A DNA stretch of 57,128 nt, taken from positions 1 to 57,128 of the forward strand of contig JAWXBS010000140.1 in the NCBI GenBank assembly GCA_034440275.1, given 5' to 3'. This stretch comes from VFBF01 sp034440275. Lineage in GTDB: Bacteria; Pseudomonadota; Alphaproteobacteria; Caulobacterales; Aquidulcibacteraceae. The position numbers and the translations under genes were made by a program. Below the pieces are notes generated by a model that did not search any database, had not been told where the DNA came from, and was given only the letters and a program-made list of their open reading frames with translations. Below are positions 51,854 through 57,128 of the stretch, one piece after another; within the stretch, counting starts at the first letter, position 1, and every line of letters starts with the position of its first letter.

Positions 51854-52105
51854 ATGGAAAAGAAGCAAAACCTGCAGGACACGTTCCTCAACGCGGTCCG
51901 CAAGAACAAGACGCCACTGACCATCTTCCTTGTGAACGGCGTGAAGCTGCAGGGCGTGGTTACGTGGTTCGACAACTTCTGCGTGCTGTTGCGCCGGGAC
52001 GGGCAGATCCAGCTCGTCTACAAGCACGCCATCTCGACGGTGATGCCGGGAGCGCCGGTGCAGCTGTTCGACGGCGAAAAAGGATCGGAGCACGGTGACG
52101 ACTAG
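51854..52105 (+). CDS. hfq: RNA chaperone Hfq
   Basis: Hfq is a hexameric Sm-like protein that pairs small RNAs with mRNAs. The 83 residues carry both Sm motifs: LQDTFLNAVRKNKTPLTIFL, VNGVKLQGVVTWFDNFCVLL and the distal IQLVYKHAISTVMP. The start at 51854 gives MEKKQNLQDTF; 36 upstream in-frame codons are not family-like. The 109-base leader after the transaminase gene may hold its own promoter. The acidic end overlaps hflX by 11 bases. Confidence 0.97.
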   Translation: MEKKQNLQDTFLNAVRKNKTPLTIFLVNGVKLQGVVTWFDNFCVLLRRDGQIQLVYKHAISTVMPGAPVQLFDGEKGSEHGDD

Positions 52106-53435
52106 GCCCACGTCGACCGCAGCGGCGCGCCAGCGCGCGCTCGTGCTGTTGCCGATCCTCGCCGGAAGAACCACGCCCGAGAGCGCCGCCCGCGATCCCG
52201 CATTACGCATCCAGGAGGCTGCGGGTCTCGCGGAGGCGCTCGATCTCGATGTGGCGGGCGCAGAGAGCTTTCCTCTGCGCCGCTATGATCCGGGCCTGTT
52301 TATCGGGCGGGGGCGCGCGGAATCTCTCAAGGCGCGCGTCGAGGCCGACAAGATCGATGTGATCATCATCGACGCTGCTTTGTCGCCCGTGCAGCAGCGC
52401 AATCTCGAACGCGAAACGCTTGCCAAGATCATCGACCGCACGGGCCTCATCCTTGAGATTTTCGGGCGTCGCGCACGCACGCGTGAAGGCAAGCTGCAGG
52501 TGGAGCTCGCGCGTCTGGGGTACGAGCGCTCGCGCCTCGTGCGCACGTGGACCCACCTCGAACGCCAGCGCGGTGGTCTCGGCAAAACCGGCGGGCCGGG
52601 TGAAACGCAGATCGAACTCGATCGGCGCCAGATTGCGCAACGCATCGACAAGTTGAAGCTCGACCTGGAAGACGTGCGGCGGACACGCGGGCTGCAGCGT
52701 CGTGCGCGACGCCGCGCCGGTTATCCAGCCGTCGTGCTCGTGGGCTACACCAACGCGGGCAAATCGAGCCTCTTCAATCGGCTGACGGACGCCGGTGTGC
52801 TCGCCAAGGACATGCCGTTCGCAACACTTGATCCCACGGCGCGGCTCGTGCGGCTCCCGTCCGGCCGTTCCGTGATGATGTCTGATACGGTGGGCTTCAT
52901 CACTGATCTGCCCACCGAACTTGTCGCTTCGTTCCGCGCGACGCTCGAAGAGGTGATGTCGGCCGAGCTCCTGGTACACGTGCGCGACATCGCCCACCCG
53001 GAGACGGACGCGCAGCGCGACGACGTGCTCGACGTTCTCGCTCAGCTGTCCACGGGAAACGAAGCGCCGGCGCCGCCTGTCGTGGAGGCGTGGAACAAGA
53101 TCGACCTTCTGTCTCCAGAGCAGATGGCGGCGCGCACGTCGCGTGCGCCGGCGGAGGCGCAGGCCGTCGCCATATCGGCGCAAACTGGAAGCGGTGTGAG
53201 TGAGCTGCTGGCGATCATCGACCGCATGGCGTTCGGCGCGATGCGCCTGATAACGCTGCGGTTCGATCCAGCCGATGGCGCCGGGATCGCCGAACTCGGC
53301 GCGCGCGGACAAGTGATCGAGCAGCACATCAGCGACGATGGTATGCTGCAAGTGACCGTCGAACTGCCCGCCGCCTACGCGGCAGCTTACGAGGAGCGCG
53401 CGCTGGGCGCCGACACGCCGCTGGCGGCCGAGTAG
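52095..53435 (+). CDS. hflX: Ribosome-splitting GTPase HflX
   Basis: HflX binds and splits stalled ribosomes. The 446 residues have the N-terminal HflX domain (PGLFIGRGRAESLKA, DAALSPVQQRNLE, TREGKLQVELARLGYERSRL, GLGKTGGPGETQIELDRR) and the G domain (GYTNAGKSSLFN, FATLDPTARLV, MSDTVGFITDLPT, NKID). The GTG start at 52095 overlaps hfq. The pair hfq-hflX is conserved. The stop lies 1 base from the convergent mazG stop. Confidence 0.95.
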   Translation: MTTRPTSTAAARQRALVLLPILAGRTTPESAARDPALRIQEAAGLAEALDLDVAGAESFPLRRYDPGLFIGRGRAESLKARVEADKIDVIIIDAALSPVQQRNLERETLAKIIDRTGLILEIFGRRARTREGKLQVELARLGYERSRLVRTWTHLERQRGGLGKTGGPGETQIELDRRQIAQRIDKLKLDLEDVRRTRGLQRRARRRAGYPAVVLVGYTNAGKSSLFNRLTDAGVLAKDMPFATLDPTARLVRLPSGRSVMMSDTVGFITDLPTELVASFRATLEEVMSAELLVHVRDIAHPETDAQRDDVLDVLAQLSTGNEAPAPPVVEAWNKIDLLSPEQMAARTSRAPAEAQAVAISAQTGSGVSELLAIIDRMAFGAMRLITLRFDPADGAGIAELGARGQVIEQHISDDGMLQVTVELPAAYAAAYEERALGADTPLAAE

Positions 53436-53436
53436 C

Positions 53437-54246
53437 TCAGCTCCGCTCGGCGCGCTTGGCTTCGAGCCACAGGTCTTCAAGCGCATCGAGGGTTCGCTCA
53501 CGGACGCCTGACTTCGCCATTGAAGCCTCCATGTGCTTGAATCGCCGCTCGAACTTGGCGTTGGCTTGCCGCAGAGCCTCTTCCGGGTCCACGCCCAGCT
53601 TGCGGGCGAGGTTGGCCATGACGAAGAGGATATCGCCCATCTCCTCGGCGATGTTCGCTTGATCGTTCGCCGCTCGGCCCGCGGAGAGTTCGCCGAGCTC
53701 TTCGTCGAGTTTCTCCAAGACCTCATCCGGCGACGGCCAGTCGAACCCGATACGCGCGGCGCGTTTGGTCAGCTTCTCGGCGCGCAGCAGGGCGGGAAGG
53801 GCGAGGGGGATGTCGTCGAGGAGGCTCTTGGCGCCGCCTGCCTCCCGCTTCGCCGCTTTCATGGTCTCCCAGGCGACGGTCTGCGCAGCAGCGCTGCGCA
53901 CCTCTACCGCGCCGAACACGTGCGGATGGCGTTCGGTCATCTTGGCGTTGAGGCCCTCGATGACATCCGCAAGCACAAACGCGTCGACTTCCTCCGCCAT
54001 GCGCGAATGGAAGACGACCTGGAAAAGCAGATCACCGAGTTCCTCGCGGAGCGCAGGCATCGAGTTGCGCTGGATGGCGTCGGCCACCTCATAGGCTTCC
54101 TCAATGGTGTAGGGGGCGATGGTCGCGAAGGTCTGCTCAAGATCCCAGGCACAGCCGCCGTCGGGGTTGCGGAGCTGGGCCATGATCTTGCGCAGGCGCA
54201 CTATCGCATTGAAAAGACGCGTTTCTTCGGCCGAACTTTCCGACAT
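53437..54246 (-). CDS. mazG: Nucleoside triphosphate pyrophosphohydrolase MazG
   Basis: MazG hydrolyses (d)NTPs to monophosphates. The 269 residues (ATG 54246; a TTG directly before it is possible) show two MazG repeats: CAWDLEQTFATIAPYTIEEA with EELGDLLFQVVFHSRMAEE, and RIGFDWPSPDEVLEKLDEEL with EEMGDILFVMANLARKLG. The EExxD-type metal motifs are intact in both. It follows hflX in convergent orientation, as in many alphaproteobacteria. Confidence 0.95.
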   Translation of the reverse strand: MSESSAEETRLFNAIVRLRKIMAQLRNPDGGCAWDLEQTFATIAPYTIEEAYEVADAIQRNSMPALREELGDLLFQVVFHSRMAEEVDAFVLADVIEGLNAKMTERHPHVFGAVEVRSAAAQTVAWETMKAAKREAGGAKSLLDDIPLALPALLRAEKLTKRAARIGFDWPSPDEVLEKLDEELGELSAGRAANDQANIAEEMGDILFVMANLARKLGVDPEEALRQANAKFERRFKHMEASMAKSGVRERTLDALEDLWLEAKRAERS

Positions 54247-54277
54247 CAATATCTCGCATAAGATATATTATGTTAAA

Positions 54278-55093
54278 TCAAGTGTGGGCGTAGTCGACCC
54301 GCCATCCGTCATACGCCGCTTCGACACCCGCCGGCAGTTCGGCGGTGAGCGCCGCATAGTCCATGTCGACGTGCATGTTCGTCAGCACCGCGCGCCTGGG
54401 CTTGAGCGCCGCGATCCAGTCCAGCGTGCGCTCCAAGTGCGCGTGCGATGGATGCACCGCGCGCCGTAGCGCGTCAGCAATCCAGAGGTCCACCCCCTCC
54501 AGTCGCGCGAACGAATCCGGCGGGATGCCGACGACATCGTTGCTGTACGCGACCTCACCGAACCGGAACCCCAGCGACCGTATGTGGCCGTGGTCCTGAT
54601 CGAGCGGTGTCAATTCGATGTCGCCTCCAGGCCCGGAAATTGTCACAGGTTCCAGCGGCGTCAGTACGGGGCTCCCGTCGAGGATTGGCGGGTAGCCGCC
54701 GTCGCCATGGAAGACGTAGCGGAAGCGCGTCTCCAGCGAGCGCCGCGTGAACGCGTCCATATATGCCGGTATCCGACGGCGCATGCGATACGCGATGGCG
54801 CGCACGTCATCGATGCCGTGTGTCTGGTCGGCGTGGTCATGGCTGTAGAGGATGGCGTCGATCCGCGTTACGCGCGCTGCGAGCAGCTGCTGGCGGATGT
54901 CGGGTGACGTGTCGATGAGGACGGTCGTGGCGTCGCCCACGCCGGCGGTCTGACGCCATTGCTCGATGAGGAGGCTGCAGCGCGTACGCCTGTTGCGCGG
55001 CTCGTTGGGATCGCAAACACCCCAATCGCCATCGGGCCGCGGCACGCCGCCAGAGGATCCGCAGCCGAGAATGGTGACACGGCGCGCGCTCAC
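54278..55093 (-). CDS. PhnP-like metallo-beta-lactamase-fold hydrolase
   Basis: The 271 residues show the start VTILGCGSSGGVPRPDGDWG, the metal motif HxHxDH as YSHDHADQTHG, then DQDHGHIRSLGFRFG and TNMHVDMDY with further His ligands. It resembles PhnP-type phosphodiesterases and related arylsulfatase/coenzyme PQQ B-like enzymes. In alphaproteobacteria it regularly follows tatD, as here (4-base overlap). The substrate is unknown. Confidence 0.88.
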   Translation of the reverse strand: MSARRVTILGCGSSGGVPRPDGDWGVCDPNEPRNRRTRCSLLIEQWRQTAGVGDATTVLIDTSPDIRQQLLAARVTRIDAILYSHDHADQTHGIDDVRAIAYRMRRRIPAYMDAFTRRSLETRFRYVFHGDGGYPPILDGSPVLTPLEPVTISGPGGDIELTPLDQDHGHIRSLGFRFGEVAYSNDVVGIPPDSFARLEGVDLWIADALRRAVHPSHAHLERTLDWIAALKPRRAVLTNMHVDMDYAALTAELPAGVEAAYDGWRVDYAHT

Positions 55094-55875
55094 GTCGGAC
55101 GTTCCGCCTTCGGGAACAGGCGGAAGAAGTTGTCCGCCATGATCTGGGCGGTCTGCACTTCATCGAGCCCCTTCCAGGCGCAGTAGTAGCGATGCACGTC
55201 CGCCAGCAGCGCCGGCTCATTGCGTCGGCCGCGGTGCGGCATCGGCGCGAGATACGGGCAGTCCGTTTCGAGAATTACACGGTCCAGTGGCAGTATGGAC
55301 GCAACGGCGCGCACATCGTTGGCCGACTTGAACGTGAGAATGCCGGAGAGCGAGAAGTACGCGCCCAACGCAAGCGCCCTTCTCGCGAGCCCTTCCCCGC
55401 TCGTGTAGCAGTGCATCAGAATCCGGAAGGGGCCCCTGCTGAATTCATCTTCCAGCACCTCGGCCGTCATCTCGTCGGCTTCGCGCGTGTGCACGATCAG
55501 CGGCAAGTCAAGCGCACGCGCGGCCGCAATGTGGGCGCGCAGGACGGCGATCTGGTCCTCCAGCGAACTGTAGCCGTAATGCTGGTCGAGGCCCGTCTCG
55601 CCGATGCCGATCACCTTGGGATCGGCGCCATGCGCGATCAGCTGCTCGGCCGTCAGGTCCAGGTGATCCTTGGCGTGATGCGGATGGGCGCCGACGCTCG
55701 CCCAGATGTCCGCGTCGCCGCGGGCGATCTCTAGCACGCGCGGGAAATTCTCCATGCGGTCGCAGATGGTCAGCATCGTGCGCACGCCGGCCGCGCGTGC
55801 GCGCGTGACGACCTCTGCGCGGTCGGCGTCAAAGGCATCGGCGTGCAGGTTCACGTGGCTGTCGATCAGCGTCAC
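55090..55875 (-). CDS. tatD: TatD-family metal-dependent hydrolase
   Basis: TatD proteins are 3'-5' DNases or related hydrolases. The 261 residues show the TIM-barrel motifs SVGAHPHHAKDH, IGIGETGLDQHYGYSS, LPLIVHTREADEMT, HCYTSG and ILETDCPYLAP. The first metal motif HxH reads DSHVNLH, so its second His is Asn. This may alter metal binding, or it may be a lineage variant. It is coupled to holB and to the MBL gene by 4-base overlaps. Confidence 0.92.
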   Translation of the reverse strand: MTLIDSHVNLHADAFDADRAEVVTRARAAGVRTMLTICDRMENFPRVLEIARGDADIWASVGAHPHHAKDHLDLTAEQLIAHGADPKVIGIGETGLDQHYGYSSLEDQIAVLRAHIAAARALDLPLIVHTREADEMTAEVLEDEFSRGPFRILMHCYTSGEGLARRALALGAYFSLSGILTFKSANDVRAVASILPLDRVILETDCPYLAPMPHRGRRNEPALLADVHRYYCAWKGLDEVQTAQIMADNFFRLFPKAERPT

Positions 55876-56927
55876 GCGACGGCTCCTTCGAGGACGCGCG
55901 CGACCTTTCCAAACGCCTGCGTCGGGTCCATGTCGAGACCATCGGTTTCACGCTCGATTTGCAGCAACGCCTCGTAGGCGCGCGCGAATTGTTGCGCGCG
56001 CTCCGGCGTCGCGAGACGGGCGAACAACGCCGCGTCAGCGTCGCCGACGTCCGTCACGCCAAGTCCCGCAAGTGATCTGCGCCTGAGCCATTCGCGTGCG
56101 AGACCCAGGAAGATCGCAAGGTACTGCGTCCTGTCGCCCGATCGTGCGAACGCAGTCTTGAGAAAGGCGCGTGCGCCCTCGCGCGGGGCTTCCATGAACG
56201 CCTTGGTCATCGCTTCATTGATGGCGCCTACGTCGGCTGCGGCCAGAGCGATGGCTCGGCCCGGTCTCCCCCCAGCGAAACGCACGGCCGCATCGTCGAC
56301 GGCGCCTTCGCAGGCTGCAGCCACGGCTTCGCGCACCTGCGCATCTTCGAGCGGTCGAAGGTCGAGGCGTCGGCACCGGGATCGGATTGTCGCCAGCGTG
56401 GCGCCCGGCGCGTGGCAGACGAGCAGAAGCACGGTCTTTGGCGGCGGCTCTTCAAGCGTCTTGAGGATTGCGTTCGCAGCGTTGCGGTTGAGATCGTCGA
56501 CCGCGTCGATGATCGCGACGCGCCACCCGCCTTCCGCCGGCTTCAGGTTGAAGAAGGAGACGAGGCCTCGCGCTTCGTCGACCGTGATCTCCGTGCGAGG
56601 TTTGCCGCGATCGTTGAGCCCACGGCGCAGCGTGAAAATGTCACCGTGCGCACCCGAAGCAATGCGCCGTGCGACAGGATCGGCGGGATCAGCATCAAGC
56701 GTGCGGGGCCCAGCGTTCATCGCCCCAAGAACACGGCGTGCAAACCGATACGCCAGCGTCGCCTTGCCCACGCCCTTCGGTCCCGAGAGCATCCACGCAT
56801 GATGCATGCGCGTTCCATGGAACGCATCTGTGAGGGTGGCCTCGGCTGCCTCGTGACCGGTGAAGGCGTAGGTCTCGCGCGGATGCGCGACTCCGGGCTC
56901 TTGGTCGGTGTCGATATCCTTGCTCAC
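55872..56927 (-). CDS. holB: DNA polymerase III subunit delta'
   Basis: Delta' is the stator of the clamp loader. The 351 residues show HHAWMLSGPKGVGKATLAYR (P-loop), VAIIDAVDDLNRNAANAILK, TLEEPPPKTVLLLVCH and IRSRCRRLDLRPL, the usual order. The start is GTG, overlapping the tmk stop (GTGA); the sequence before ETYAFTGHEAAE is Asp/Glu rich. The order tmk-holB-tatD-MBL is common in alphaproteobacteria. Confidence 0.94.
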   Translation of the reverse strand: MSKDIDTDQEPGVAHPRETYAFTGHEAAEATLTDAFHGTRMHHAWMLSGPKGVGKATLAYRFARRVLGAMNAGPRTLDADPADPVARRIASGAHGDIFTLRRGLNDRGKPRTEITVDEARGLVSFFNLKPAEGGWRVAIIDAVDDLNRNAANAILKTLEEPPPKTVLLLVCHAPGATLATIRSRCRRLDLRPLEDAQVREAVAAACEGAVDDAAVRFAGGRPGRAIALAAADVGAINEAMTKAFMEAPREGARAFLKTAFARSGDRTQYLAIFLGLAREWLRRRSLAGLGVTDVGDADAALFARLATPERAQQFARAYEALLQIERETDGLDMDPTQAFGKVARVLEGAVA

Positions 56928-57128
56928 GCAGCGACTCCGAACCGCTCTGACACAAGCGCACGCGCAGAGGCCAGCACACCTGCCGGATCAGCCGCAGCGT
57001 CCAGCACCGCGCAGCGGGCCGGTTCCCGCGCGGCTATGTCCAGAAATGCCTGACGGACCTGCGCATGAAACGTTTCATCGAAACTCTCGTAACGCGCTTC
57101 GCCAATCATGCGACTGCGCGCGCGCGCA
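56924..57128 (-). CDS. tmk: Thymidylate kinase, C-terminal part (cut by the window edge)
   Basis: The frame stays open to the last base. Its end reads MIGEARYESFDETFHAQVRQ, then AFLDIAAREPARCAVLDA, matching the C-terminus of Tmk (R-F/Y-E...FH..V...F..IA..EP.R). The P-loop and lid lie beyond the window, so the call rests on this match and on the position before holB. Confidence 0.85.
   Translation of the reverse strand, partial: ARARSRMIGEARYESFDETFHAQVRQAFLDIAAREPARCAVLDAAADPAGVLASARALVSERFGVAA

Noticed and set aside
57107..57128. Alternating CG run at the right edge as a simple repeat
   Set aside because: It encodes the A-R-A-R part of tmk in frame; it is short and needs no separate explanation.

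Overview
This 57.1 kb window is high in GC and almost fully coding. It looks like a core chromosomal segment of an alphaproteobacterium. The gene orders bamA-skp-lpxD-fabZ-lpxA-lpxI-lpxB, trpE-trpG-trpD-trpC near lexA, dusB-ntrB-ntrC-ntrY-ntrX-hfq-hflX, a pyruvate dehydrogenase E1-beta that carries its own lipoyl domain, fused ispDF, LpxI instead of LpxH, and a GTTC-N7-GTTC SOS box before lexA are all alphaproteobacterial habits. Features recalled from the Caulobacterales/Hyphomonadales side are an NtrC without GAFTGA and clustered GANTC sites at a division gene; placement below class level is inference. I see no insertion sequence, phage gene, tRNA, rRNA or CRISPR array. No gene-free stretch exceeds about 160 bases.

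Layout. 1-7400 (+): outer-membrane assembly and lipid A synthesis (bamA 3' part, skp, lpxD, fabZ, lpxA, lpxI, lpxB). 7397-10130 (-): gltX then gltA. 10096-12311 (+): comEC, whose reading frame breaks near 11780. 12292-18930 (-): lexA alone with its SOS box, then ppiD-trpE-trpG-trpD-trpC. 19032-22268 (+): tpiA, secG, pyrG. 22364-25420: a small secreted-protein pair, then a TetR regulator divergent from a DUF2855 enzyme with a GTAC-rich operator between them. 25530-28517 (+): rpmF with a clear terminator, eno, a secreted beta-propeller protein, ftsB. 28637-35797 (+): pyruvate dehydrogenase genes pdhA, pdhB, pdhC and lpdA, interleaved with five small genes and marC. 35823-37662 (-): a small membrane protein and an acyl-ACP/CoA synthetase. 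37799-39249 (+): lipA and a RatA/COQ10-type gene. Then pncC (-), an MFS-like/spermidine-synthase fusion (+) and ispDF (-). 43762-53435 (+): dusB, two NtrB/C-type two-component pairs, a D-amino-acid-transaminase-like gene, hfq, hflX. 53437-57128 (-): mazG, and the chain tmk(partial)-holB-tatD-MBL hydrolase.

How the genes work together. Four themes stand out: envelope biogenesis; pyruvate oxidation together with the lipoyl cofactor supply that PDH needs (lipA lies 2 kb from lpdA); tryptophan synthesis; and nitrogen/redox signalling next to the RNA regulator Hfq. Many neighbours overlap by 4 bases (ATGA, GTGA, TTGA), which points to translational coupling in long operons.

I did not find a clear undescribed multi-gene system. 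The best leads are: unknown small membrane genes embedded in the PDH operon; NtrC and NtrX both lacking the sigma-54 contact loop; seven GANTC sites in 136 bases at ftsB; two operator-like palindromes (TetR/DUF2855 and acyl synthetase/lipA); and the comEC frame break.
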